From contig OZ244139.1 of assembly GCA_965216205.1 (NCBI GenBank), forward strand, positions 372,001 to 436,000: a stretch of 64,000 bases of DNA, in the 5' to 3' direction. The position numbers and the translations under genes are program-made. The stretch is from CADEDH01 sp965216205. GTDB taxonomy: Bacteria; Actinomycetota; Acidimicrobiia; Acidimicrobiales; SZUA-35. The notes under the pieces are model-generated. The model was not told the DNA's origin. It worked only from the letters and a program-made list of their open reading frames with translations, and did not search any database. Positions within the stretch are counted from its first letter, which is position 1. Each line of letters starts with the position of its first letter. Below, in pieces: positions 49,656 to 57,329 of this stretch.

Positions 49656-50423
49656 TCAGAGATCGTCGATGAGCTTGAAGACCTCGGCATGGGTGACACC
49701 GCCCGCCTCGCCGGCGGCGACGAGCTTCGCCTCGATGCGCCCACGGAACCTCGTAAGCTCCGGATCGTCGCCCGACTTCATCGTCGATTCGAACTGGCTC
49801 TCGTGGCTCAACAGCGCTGCGAGCTTGGCGTCGAGGTGGCCGGTCACGTCCTCGACGTGATCGGGCTCATCGGCCTCGAACAGCAGCAGCGCATCGGGCC
49901 GATGATGGGGAAACTCGTGCTCGGGGAAGAACTTCGGGTCGCGGGCCGCCACGATGCCGTCGGTCACCAGCAGCCCGGCGTGGCGGTGGTCGGGGTGGAG
50001 GCGGTACCGCTTCCACGGGTCGTGGCCCAGCACGATGTCGGGTCTGGTCCTGCGGATCCACCACGCCACCTGCGACCGCAGGGCGAGCGAGGAGTCGAGC
50101 TCGCCGTCGACCTGGCCGAGGAACCCGACCTCCCCGGTTGCGCCCAGGGCGGCCGCCGCTGCCCGCTGCTCCCGTTGGCGGACGGCGATGAGCTCGGCCT
50201 CGTCGGTGCTCGGATCCCAGGTGCCCTTCGAGCCGTCGGTGCAGACGAGCACGTTCACGACGCAGCCGTCGGCCGCCCACTTGGCCAGCGTGGCGCCACA
50301 GCCGAAGTCGATGTCGTCGGGGTGGGCGCCGACGGCGAGGGCACGGCCGGGCGTTGGGAGGTTCGTCGATGCGACCGCCATGGTCACCGGTGCGAGGGTG
50401 AGCGGGTTCTGGGGTTCGGTCAT
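49656..50423 (-). CDS. PIG-L/LmbE family zinc deacetylase
   Basis: 255 residues. AVGAHPDDIDFGCGATLAKW holds the metal His and Asp pair (HPDD), and YRLHPDHRHAGLLVTD the later His. The family deacetylates N-acetylglucosamine derivatives, including MshB in mycothiol synthesis and Mca in conjugate removal. The short length and lack of the MshB C-terminal part make the exact role open. Its ATG overlaps the stop of fbiD by 4 bp, so the two are translated together. Confidence 0.87.
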   Translation of the reverse strand: MTEPQNPLTLAPVTMAVASTNLPTPGRALAVGAHPDDIDFGCGATLAKWAADGCVVNVLVCTDGSKGTWDPSTDEAELIAVRQREQRAAAAALGATGEVGFLGQVDGELDSSLALRSQVAWWIRRTRPDIVLGHDPWKRYRLHPDHRHAGLLVTDGIVAARDPKFFPEHEFPHHRPDALLLFEADEPDHVEDVTGHLDAKLAALLSHESQFESTMKSGDDPELTRFRGRIEAKLVAAGEAGGVTHAEVFKLIDDL

Positions 50424-51037
50424 GCTCGCTCCTGGTTCGCCGCCCGACCTTCGAGATCATCGAAGATCGTGAGGTCATCGGGGGTGTCGATGTCCCACCC
50501 GAGTCGTTCGTCGTCGACGGTGCGGATCGGCAGGCCGAGCCGGGCCGCTTCCACCCGATGTCGATCGGCCGATCCCGGCCCGTAGGCGAATCGGTAGCCC
50601 ACGCCGGTCGGCACCGACAGGACGTTGGTGCCGTCGCCCCGACGATCGGGGACCACCGTGACCCCGTCGAAGTCCGTGACCCAGGCCAGCTCCTGGGCGA
50701 GCGGCAGGTCGCCGTGGGCGACCGCCACCACCCGGTAGCCCCGGGTGGCGAGGGCGTCGACGCCGGCGGTCACCGCGGCGTTCAGCCCGTCGACCGGCCG
50801 CCACAGCACGCCGGCTCCCACGGTGCACGCCCAGTGGGCGACCTCGTGGTCGTCGCACACGACCCACGCCCGGAGCGGTGTGGCCGCAGCCACCACGGCC
50901 GACGCCATCCGCTGCGCCAGATCCCGGCGATCGCCGGCGTCGAGTGCGTCGGCGAGCCGGCCCTTCGCCGCCCGGAACGACTTCACCGGGACGAGCACGG
51001 CGGCCGAACGTCGATCGTGTCGTGGTGCTGCCGGCAT
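50420..51037 (-). CDS. fbiD: 2-phospho-L-lactate/phosphoenolpyruvate guanylyltransferase
   Basis: FbiD/CofC activates phosphoenolpyruvate or 2-phospholactate with GTP for coenzyme F420 synthesis. 205 residues: VLVPVKSFRAAKGRLADALD at the N-terminus, WVVCDDHEVAHWA, VAVAHGDLPLA, TVVPDRRGDGTNVLSV and FAYGPGSADRH are the family signatures. ATG 51037 lies 9 bases after TATCCT (51047-51052); a TTG further up adds only seven residues inside the box. fbiA, fbiB and fbiC are not in the window. The coupled PIG-L gene follows. Confidence 0.93.
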   Translation of the reverse strand: MPAAPRHDRRSAAVLVPVKSFRAAKGRLADALDAGDRRDLAQRMASAVVAAATPLRAWVVCDDHEVAHWACTVGAGVLWRPVDGLNAAVTAGVDALATRGYRVVAVAHGDLPLAQELAWVTDFDGVTVVPDRRGDGTNVLSVPTGVGYRFAYGPGSADRHRVEAARLGLPIRTVDDERLGWDIDTPDDLTIFDDLEGRAANQERA

Positions 51038-51086
51038 CGCCGGGCCAGGATACGGCAATCCCCCCGCCGGTCAGCCAGTTGGTCGA

Positions 51087-51785
51087 TCAGGTCACACCGA
51101 CCACGCCGAGCTCGACGCCGAACTCGCGGATGAACGCCTCCCTGCCCGCCGCGGTGAGGTTCAGCACCCGGTGATCGTGGGCCCGACGGAGCCAGCGCCA
51201 GGCCAGCATGTGCTCGAGCAGTGACGCCCCGAGAGCGCCGGCCAGGTGTTGCCGGCGCTCGGTCCAGTCGAGGCACGAGCGGATCATCGGACGGCGGCCG
51301 CGATGCATCGCGGTGACGTCGAGACCCAGTTCGGTGAACCGGTCGACGCCCCGCTCGGTGAGCTGGGGTCGGTGGATGTCGTCGTCGAGCCACCCGTCGG
51401 CCCTGATCGATGTGTAGAGCGCCACCGCCAGCGTGCCGGCGAGATGGTCGTAGCAACTGCGGGCGTAGGCCAGGGCCGAACCCGCCTCCGGCCGCTTCGG
51501 AGCGTTCGTCTCGGGCAGGTCGATCGTGTCGATGGTCTCCAGCAGCGCGGCGATCTCGACGGAGGCGATCCGGAAGTAGCGCTGGCGCCCGGCCGGCTCG
51601 ATCGTGACGAGACCGGCGTCGACGAGCCGGGCGAGGTGCTTGCTCGCCGTCGACGGTGCGATTCCACACCACCGGGCCAGCTCGCCGGCGCTGTGGGCTC
51701 GCCCGGACTGCAGCGCACTGAGCATCGCCGCCCGGTTCGGGTCGGCCAGCGCGCTCCCGATCGAGCTGAGTCGACTGCCGTCCAT
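51087..51785 (-). CDS. ArsR-type winged-helix transcriptional regulator
   Basis: 232 residues. The N-terminal winged helix is clear: SALADPNRAAMLSALQSGRAHSAGEL, then WCGIAPSTASKHLARLVDAGLV as the recognition helix and EPAGRQRYFRIAS as the wing. A second half (from ~140) with RSCLDWTERRQHLAGALG and a final HTH-like stretch is shared by a longer ArsR subgroup. CLDW contains a Cys that may bind metal or sense a thiol. Divergent from the NIF3-like operon; an 18-bp palindrome between them is the natural operator. Confidence 0.85.
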   Translation of the reverse strand: MDGSRLSSIGSALADPNRAAMLSALQSGRAHSAGELARWCGIAPSTASKHLARLVDAGLVTIEPAGRQRYFRIASVEIAALLETIDTIDLPETNAPKRPEAGSALAYARSCYDHLAGTLAVALYTSIRADGWLDDDIHRPQLTERGVDRFTELGLDVTAMHRGRRPMIRSCLDWTERRQHLAGALGASLLEHMLAWRWLRRAHDHRVLNLTAAGREAFIREFGVELGVVGVT

Positions 51786-51809
51786 GAGGGAGATGGTAGT
51801 TGGCGTACA

Positions 51810-51827
51810 TTTCGCCGCGTGGCGAAA
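51810..51827. promoter_or_regulatory. Palindromic operator candidate TTTCGCC-GCGT-GGCGAAA
   Basis: Perfect 7-bp arms lie in the 66-bp gap between the ArsR gene and the NIF3-like operon, 24 bp from each start. Placement and symmetry suit a dimeric ArsR binding site that would control both directions. Confidence 0.55.
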
Positions 51828-51851
51828 CGTCGTCGACGTACGGTTCGGGGT

Positions 51852-52334
51852 ATGGCGAGCGACCTGGCCCACTACCAGTCGTCGAGCGGCCGACTGGAGC
51901 CGGTGTGGACGATCGAGATCCAGACGGTGGCCACTGACGTCGACCGCATTCTCGACGCGATCGTCGAGGTGCACCCGTTGCGCTACGGCCGTTACGAGCG
52001 GAACGCGAGCGTGACCGGGGTCGGTGTGGAGACCGCTCGGCCGATGGCCGGGTCGACGACCGAGAACCACGGCGACGGCTTCGAGGTCGGCGACACCGAG
52101 ACGTACCCGATGGTGGAAGTGAAGGTCTCCATCCCGCAGGATCTCGACGTGCTCCGCGTCGTGATGGGCGCCGTGCTCCACGTCCATCACTACGAGGAAC
52201 CGGTGATCGTCGTGCGCGAGGCGTGGGCGAGCCGCGCCACCTACGACCCCCAGAGCGCCAACCCCAACCGCTGGTGGAACAACGGTCGGGGCCTGCCAGA
52301 CCGAATCCCCGAAACGAAGGGACGCCAACCATGA
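51852..52334 (+). CDS. NIF3/YqfO insert-domain-like protein, first paralogue
   Basis: 160 residues. The core (~18-125) follows the ~100-residue COG3323 domain (the insert domain of NIF3-family YqfO): RYGRYERNASVTGVGVETARP, then a loop, YPMVEVKVSIPQDLDVLRVV and VHHYEEPVIVVREAW, where YEEP is the family mark. The fold is ferredoxin/CutA-like and related proteins bind metals or cofactors, but function is unsettled. It is the first gene of a three-gene unit; its stop overlaps the second by 4 bp. ATG 51852 is the first start after the operator. Confidence 0.72.
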   Translation: MASDLAHYQSSSGRLEPVWTIEIQTVATDVDRILDAIVEVHPLRYGRYERNASVTGVGVETARPMAGSTTENHGDGFEVGDTETYPMVEVKVSIPQDLDVLRVVMGAVLHVHHYEEPVIVVREAWASRATYDPQSANPNRWWNNGRGLPDRIPETKGRQP

Positions 52335-52792
52335 CCTCCGCAACCGAGCTCGACGGGCTCGACCTCGCCCCCACCGTGCTCGAACGGGAGCTGGTGATCA
52401 CGATCGACACCCCGGTCGCCGGGGTCGAACCGCTCCTGAAGGCCCTCGGCGAGGGGCTACCGCTCCGTCAGGGCCCGTACGACAACTGCCTCTACGTTCG
52501 AGAGGGCGGCTTCCAGCAGTTCCGGGCGCTCGAAGGCTCCCATGCGGGCGACGAGGGCACGATCCAACGGACTGCGGCCGCGCAGGTGGTGTTCTCCATG
52601 CCCGACGACGCCGACCTCCTCCGGACCGCGTTCGACGTGATCTTCGCTGCCCACGTGAACGAGGAGCCAACGATCCGGGTCACCGAGGCGTGGGGGAGCA
52701 GATCGAAGCTCCTCGACGCCGACAATCCCAATCGTTACTGGAACCAGCCGAACGCCGAGGAGATCCACGGCGACGCCATCGAGTCGGCGTGA
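52331..52792 (+). CDS. NIF3/YqfO insert-domain-like protein, second paralogue
   Basis: 153 residues, related to the gene before it (both end in EEP...REAW/TEAW-type segments followed by NPNRYWN or NPNRWWN). It is the closer match to COG3323: GPYDNCLYVREGGFQQFRALEGSHAGDEGT aligns with the family pattern of GxYDxC...G-x-FRPLEGxxPxxG. NEEP replaces YEEP. A duplicate within an operon suggests the two form a heteromer or handle related ligands. Its ATG overlaps the previous stop, and its stop overlaps the FrhB start (GTGA). Confidence 0.75.
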   Translation: MTSATELDGLDLAPTVLERELVITIDTPVAGVEPLLKALGEGLPLRQGPYDNCLYVREGGFQQFRALEGSHAGDEGTIQRTAAAQVVFSMPDDADLLRTAFDVIFAAHVNEEPTIRVTEAWGSRSKLLDADNPNRYWNQPNAEEIHGDAIESA

Positions 52793-54081
52793 CTAGCGGC
52801 GGCGACCCCGAGTCGGGGCACGGCTTTGGCTCGCTCGCCGACATCGTCGACAACGGGTACTGCATCGGGTGCGGGTTGTGCGTGCCGCTGGCACCGGCCG
52901 GTCGGATCGAGATGGTCCCGGCCCCGAACGGACACCGCCGTCCGGTTGCCGCTGCGCCGATCCCCGCAGCGGAGGAAGCGGCGATCCTTCGCCACTGTCC
53001 GGGTATCAACCTCACCGGACCGTTCCCGCCGGGGAGCCCTCCCGTCAATCCGGTGTGGGGTGTGGAGGCACGGGTTGCGACGGGGTGGGCGTCGGATCCG
53101 GAGCTGCGGCGGCGGGCATCGACCGGCGGGGTCATGTCGGCGGTCAACACCCACCTGCTTCGCAGTGGGCGGGTTACGTTCGTGCTCCAGGTGATCCCCG
53201 ATCCGAGCGACGCGCTGCACTCGATACCCGTCCTCGTCGACGACCCGGACGACCTGGTCCGCGGGGCGCAGTCGCGCTACGCCTCCTGCTCCCCGCTGGA
53301 GGCCGTCGGTCGGACCCTCGATCGGGGCGAGCCGTTCGCCGTCTCGCTGAAGCCGTGCGACATCGCTGGCGTTCGCAATCTGCAGCGCACGGATCCTCGA
53401 GCTCGCGACCTGGTCGCGTTCACCCAGACGATGTTCTGCGGCACGGTTCCGGGACGAGATGACAGCCTGGCGATGCTCCGTCGGCGGGGGATCGACCCGG
53501 CCGAGCCCCATGCCGAACCGGTGGCGTTTCGATGGCGGGGTGACGGCTGTCCAGGTCCGACGGTCGCCACCCTCGCCGACGGGACCCGGATCACCGCGAC
53601 CTACAACGAGTTGTGGAACGACAACCCGTGGACCACACAGTTCCGCTGCAAGATCTGCCCCGACGCCGTTGGCCTGCAGGCCGACCTCGCCACCGGTGAC
53701 TGCTGGGACGACGCCGTGCCACGAGGAGAGTCGGCGGGTACCAACGTGGTCATCGCCCACACCGACCTCGGCGCCGAGATTCTGGCCGAGTGCGAGGCGG
53801 CGGGAGCGCTCACCCTGGCCGACGCCGACCCGGCGTTGCTCGACCACACCCAGCCGCATCACGTGCTCCTCCGTCAGAGCTGGATGAGCAGGGTGGCCGG
53901 CGCCACCGTCGGCGGACTCCCTGCTCCGAAGTTCACCGATCTGGCCGCCGAGGAGACGGCGGAACTGCTCGATGCAGATCGTCATGCCGAGATCTTCGCC
54001 GGCGCGCTCCGCCGTGTTCGATCCGGCCAGGCCGATGAGCGCGACATCCCCGACTACGGCGCCCATCGTCTGCAGGGTTAG
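52789..54081 (+). CDS. Coenzyme F420 hydrogenase/dehydrogenase beta-subunit (FrhB) family protein
   Basis: 430 residues. A ferredoxin-like cluster CIGCGLC (about 25-31) with a further PGINLTG region leads to the FrhB core: RRASTGGVMSAVNTHLL, RYASCSPLEAVGRTLDRGEPFAVSLKPCDIAGVRNL, TMFCGTVPGRD and FRCKICPDAVGLQADLATGDCW. FrhB proteins bind FAD and Fe-S and pass electrons between F420 or ferredoxin and a partner. Coupled to the two NIF3-like genes, it suggests that they form or serve an F420/Fe-S redox complex (inference). It is convergent with the HNH gene, 4-bp overlap. Confidence 0.87.
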   Translation: MTSGGDPESGHGFGSLADIVDNGYCIGCGLCVPLAPAGRIEMVPAPNGHRRPVAAAPIPAAEEAAILRHCPGINLTGPFPPGSPPVNPVWGVEARVATGWASDPELRRRASTGGVMSAVNTHLLRSGRVTFVLQVIPDPSDALHSIPVLVDDPDDLVRGAQSRYASCSPLEAVGRTLDRGEPFAVSLKPCDIAGVRNLQRTDPRARDLVAFTQTMFCGTVPGRDDSLAMLRRRGIDPAEPHAEPVAFRWRGDGCPGPTVATLADGTRITATYNELWNDNPWTTQFRCKICPDAVGLQADLATGDCWDDAVPRGESAGTNVVIAHTDLGAEILAECEAAGALTLADADPALLDHTQPHHVLLRQSWMSRVAGATVGGLPAPKFTDLAAEETAELLDADRHAEIFAGALRRVRSGQADERDIPDYGAHRLQG

Positions 54082-55310
54082 GCCGCGCAGTCTGGGTGGT
54101 CGTGTTTCCACCGGTTGTGGGGTCCGCAGAGCATTTGCCCGTTGGTGAGGTTGGTGGGCCCGCCCCTCGAGTGGGGGTGCACGTGGTCGGCTTGGAGCCA
54201 GGCGTGGGGTGCGTCACAGCCCGTGGCTCGGCATCGGCCTCTGGCTCGGATGAGGAGGAGGTGTTTCATCCAGGTGGGAAACGACCGTGATTGAGCGGAT
54301 GCTTGGATGATCTTGTTGTTGGTGTCGAACACCACCCGCCGGAACCTGGCCACCGCCACCGCTACCAGGGCGAGGCGGGGGTCGAGGGGTGTGCCGTCGA
54401 GGAACTCGCAGCGCCGATCGACATCACGGCCATCCAACTCCAGCGGCGGGATCGCCGGGTCGAGGAGCCGGGCGATGGTGTTGTCGGCCACGTCTTGGGA
54501 CATGACGATGTTCACCAACGGGGTCACGGTGACCGCATCCCCGTGTTCGTGGCCTCGGGTGATCAGGTTCACCAGGGCATCAGCCATGCGCCGGGCCGGG
54601 GGTCGGGGTGGGAGGTCGTCGTGGGTTTCGGCTTGGAACAGGCGTTGGGTTTCGGTGTCCAACGCGGTGGTGAACACCGAACCCGCCAACCCGTCCAAGT
54701 GGAACGTCCCGGTGACGGTCCCGTCGGGGCCTTTGCGGTAGGTGACCCGATTGTTGCGTTGCTGATCGGCGGGGGCGTCGCCATCGGGGTCGGCGTTCAA
54801 CAGCCAGTAGGCACACACTCGTTTGAAGTCGACCCAGTCACAGTCACGGGCCGCGGCGACCAGGTACTCCTGAGCCTCGAGCAACCGATGCCGGGTGCGG
54901 CCGTTGTCGAGGCCCCGGAGTTCGGTGAGGTGGTGACGGGTCAGGGTCCCCTCGGTCCACGCCGCCGCGAAGAGGGGGAAGTCGGTGACCCACCACCCTC
55001 GACGGGCCAGACCCTGCACACTGCGTTTGGGTTCGTGGCACTCGATCGCCACCACCTGGGCCGCGTTCTGACACCCCACCACCCCAAACGCCGACCGACC
55101 CTCGACCGCACCATCAGCACAGGCCAACGCCTGGGCGGTCACCGCCTCCAACCGAGAAGCCTGACGACGCACCTCGGCTGCCCATTCGGCCAGTTCGACT
55201 GGCCGCATCGCCACCAACCCGGTGTCGGCGACCTCGTCAACCGCCGCGATCAACCCAGCAAGTGCATCGCTGCCACTGTCGCCACGGCCGACTGTCTCCC
55301 CCTCCGCCAT
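54078..55310 (-). CDS. DUF222/13E12 family HNH endonuclease
   Basis: 410 residues. The DUF222 part is all-helical (about 1-330); EVRRQASRLEAVTAQALAC, HHLTELRGLDNGRTRH and LDTETQRLF are typical. The C-terminal HNH motif is LQADHVHPHSRGGPTNLTNGQMLCGPHN, with two Cys before it. 13E12 proteins are multi-copy in many actinobacteria, some linked to inserted sequences, and their DNA target is mostly unknown. The ATG is 6 bases after TATGCT. The region upstream is AT-richer than its neighbours. It may be horizontally spread (inference). Confidence 0.9.
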   Translation of the reverse strand: MAEGETVGRGDSGSDALAGLIAAVDEVADTGLVAMRPVELAEWAAEVRRQASRLEAVTAQALACADGAVEGRSAFGVVGCQNAAQVVAIECHEPKRSVQGLARRGWWVTDFPLFAAAWTEGTLTRHHLTELRGLDNGRTRHRLLEAQEYLVAAARDCDWVDFKRVCAYWLLNADPDGDAPADQQRNNRVTYRKGPDGTVTGTFHLDGLAGSVFTTALDTETQRLFQAETHDDLPPRPPARRMADALVNLITRGHEHGDAVTVTPLVNIVMSQDVADNTIARLLDPAIPPLELDGRDVDRRCEFLDGTPLDPRLALVAVAVARFRRVVFDTNNKIIQASAQSRSFPTWMKHLLLIRARGRCRATGCDAPHAWLQADHVHPHSRGGPTNLTNGQMLCGPHNRWKHDHPDCAA

Positions 55311-55316
55311 AGAGGT

Positions 55317-55322
55317 AGCATA
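55317..55322 (-). promoter_or_regulatory. -10 hexamer TATGCT, leaderless start of the HNH gene
   Basis: ACCTCT (6 bases) leads to ATG 55310. Confidence 0.52.
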
Positions 55323-55444
55323 GCAAACATATGCAGCATGGACCTGCCACCGAACGAAATTGTGAGAAAATGACGTAGTCACCACGCAAGCTGTGGAAGC
55401 CGAGTTCTGGCCCACGCCTTCATTCGCGGACTGCGGCCGGCCGG

Positions 55445-55450
55445 TACGCT
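55445..55450 (+). promoter_or_regulatory. -10 hexamer TACGCT, leaderless TTG start of the 593-aa gene
   Basis: GGTCGAC (7 bases) leads to TTG 55458, which decides the start. Confidence 0.52.
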
Positions 55451-55457
55451 GGTCGAC

Positions 55458-57239
55458 TTGCTGGCAGCGGGCCTCTCCCTCGGGTCGCGACGGGTCGAGC
55501 GCCCGAGCGACGACGGTGCCACCCTCACGGCAACGCTCGACGGAGCCGCCAGGGCGTGGGTGGATCGTGGCGGCCTCGTTTCGATCGACGGGGCCTCGTG
55601 GTCGCTCGACTGGTGGATCGGGGCGGACGACCGCTGGTATCTCCCGGCCAGAGAGGCCAGCGTGCGCCAACGTCGGCTGGGCGGTGGGCCGGTGATCGAG
55701 ACCACCGTGCGGATCCCGTCCGGCGACGCCCGCCACACGGTCTACGGCGCGATCGTCGGCGGTCGGCCGGCGACGGTGGTGGAGGTCCACAACGACTCCC
55801 CCGTGCCGATCGCCCTGGCCCTGGCGATCCGGCCATTCGCCGTCGGTCCCGTCCCCGCCGACGAGCCCGGCAGCCCGAAGCGCCGCCGCGCCGCGCCTGC
55901 GCTGCGATGGGTCGATCTCGATGGCGACGTGGTCCATGTCGACGATGAGCATGCGATCGTGCTGCCGAGACCGCCAGCCCACGCCGGCGGGTCGGTCGGT
56001 CACGACGTGCTCGACGACCTGCTCGCCGGCCGGGACCTCGCCTGGGAGACCACGACCACCAAGCACCGGGTCGATGGCTCGGCAGCCAACAGTGTGGTTC
56101 TGTACCCGGTACCGCACCGGACATCCATCCGGCTGCTGCTCACCGCCAGTACCCACGATGAGCGGTCGGCACTGCCCGAAACGGCCGATGCCCCGGACGC
56201 CTCGACGGTGGCGAGCGGCTGGACGGCCGTGATGGATGCCGATGCGAGGTTCGGCTACCCCGATCCGGGGATGAGCGACGCGGTCGCCGCGGCCAGAGCC
56301 CGGATCATGTTGGAGGCCCCGAACCTCCCCGCCGCGCTGGCCGGTCTCGACCCCGCCTCGGCCACGGCGTTGGCGGCGCTGGCCATGGGGGGCCACCATC
56401 GCGAGGTCGACCGCTGCTTCGCGGCGGTGGCCGCTGCGTTTCCCCGCCGGCTCGCTCCCGACGACCAGGGCGACGGCGCCGCAGGGATCGTCGACGCGCT
56501 GGCGCTCGCTGCGGAGTTGACCGGCACGACACCCGAGCCGGCGCTGCTCGAATCGGTCCTCCAGATCGTGCAGGTGATCGAGCGGTCGATGGGTCGCCGG
56601 CCGTGGCGGCGGACTCCGTCGCCGACGCCCAAGCCTGCGGTCGCTGTCGCGAAGCGAGGTCTGGCTCGGCTGGCTCGCCTCGGCGGTGATGGCGAGGGCG
56701 CAGCCCGATTGTTGGTCGAGCTGGGCCCCGACGCGGTCCCTCCCGGCCGTGCACCGCAGGTCGACGTGGCCACGCTCGATGCCCAGCGGGCCGAGGGCGC
56801 GGCCGCCGGTTCGTGGGGCGACGACGACGCCGAGGCGGCCGCGAGGTTCGTCATCGCGGCCCGTTCGTTGCTCATCGACGACGAGACCCGCGAGACCGAT
56901 CACGCCAGCAGCGACCGCGACCGCCCCACTCGTAGCAGCGAGATCGTGCTCCTGCCCGGCTTCGCGCCCTCGTGGCGAGGTGGCAACGCGGAGGTCCACC
57001 GCAGCCCCACGGTGCACGGCCTGTTGTCGTTCGCGCTGCGTTGGCACGGGCCCCGACCGGCGCTGCTGTGGGAGCTGGCGCCCCGATCAGCCGGCCCCGA
57101 ACCGGCCGAGTCGGTGCGCCTGCGATGCCCAGCGCTCGACCCGGCATGGTCGACGACAGAGCCGAGCGGCGAGACGTTGCTCGCCGGCTCCGCCGAGCTC
57201 CTGCCGCAGGCGCCGATGCCGGGCGACAGCTTCACCTGA
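55458..57239 (+). CDS. Large protein of unknown function, 593 aa
   Basis: A TTG-started protein with no signal peptide. The first ~190 residues look like a beta-sandwich (WVDRGGLVSIDGASWSLDWWIG, TVYGAIVGGRPATVVEVHNDSP); a helical middle (~250-400) has MSDAVAAARARIMLEAPNLPAAL and DQGDGAAGIVDALALAAELTG-type helices, reminiscent of glycoside-hydrolase toroids; the end is beta-rich (HGLLSFALRWHGPRPALLWEL). I can't place it in a family; a carbohydrate-active enzyme is one possibility. Codon use is normal. It leads to the CaiB gene 90 bp downstream. Confidence 0.66.
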   Translation: MLAAGLSLGSRRVERPSDDGATLTATLDGAARAWVDRGGLVSIDGASWSLDWWIGADDRWYLPAREASVRQRRLGGGPVIETTVRIPSGDARHTVYGAIVGGRPATVVEVHNDSPVPIALALAIRPFAVGPVPADEPGSPKRRRAAPALRWVDLDGDVVHVDDEHAIVLPRPPAHAGGSVGHDVLDDLLAGRDLAWETTTTKHRVDGSAANSVVLYPVPHRTSIRLLLTASTHDERSALPETADAPDASTVASGWTAVMDADARFGYPDPGMSDAVAAARARIMLEAPNLPAALAGLDPASATALAALAMGGHHREVDRCFAAVAAAFPRRLAPDDQGDGAAGIVDALALAAELTGTTPEPALLESVLQIVQVIERSMGRRPWRRTPSPTPKPAVAVAKRGLARLARLGGDGEGAARLLVELGPDAVPPGRAPQVDVATLDAQRAEGAAAGSWGDDDAEAAARFVIAARSLLIDDETRETDHASSDRDRPTRSSEIVLLPGFAPSWRGGNAEVHRSPTVHGLLSFALRWHGPRPALLWELAPRSAGPEPAESVRLRCPALDPAWSTTEPSGETLLAGSAELLPQAPMPGDSFT

Positions 57240-57329
57240 GCGCTGCGCTGCCGGTCGGCCCCGGGCCATGGGTGACCCGGTGGCGTCGTCACGCTGGCGG
57301 CGAGGCCCGGTGGATGCGATCGTTGGGTC

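Noticed and set aside
54078..57047. The HNH gene extended to 57047
   Set aside because: The extension is antisense to the 593-aa gene. The TATGCT box and the family N-terminus place the start at 55310.
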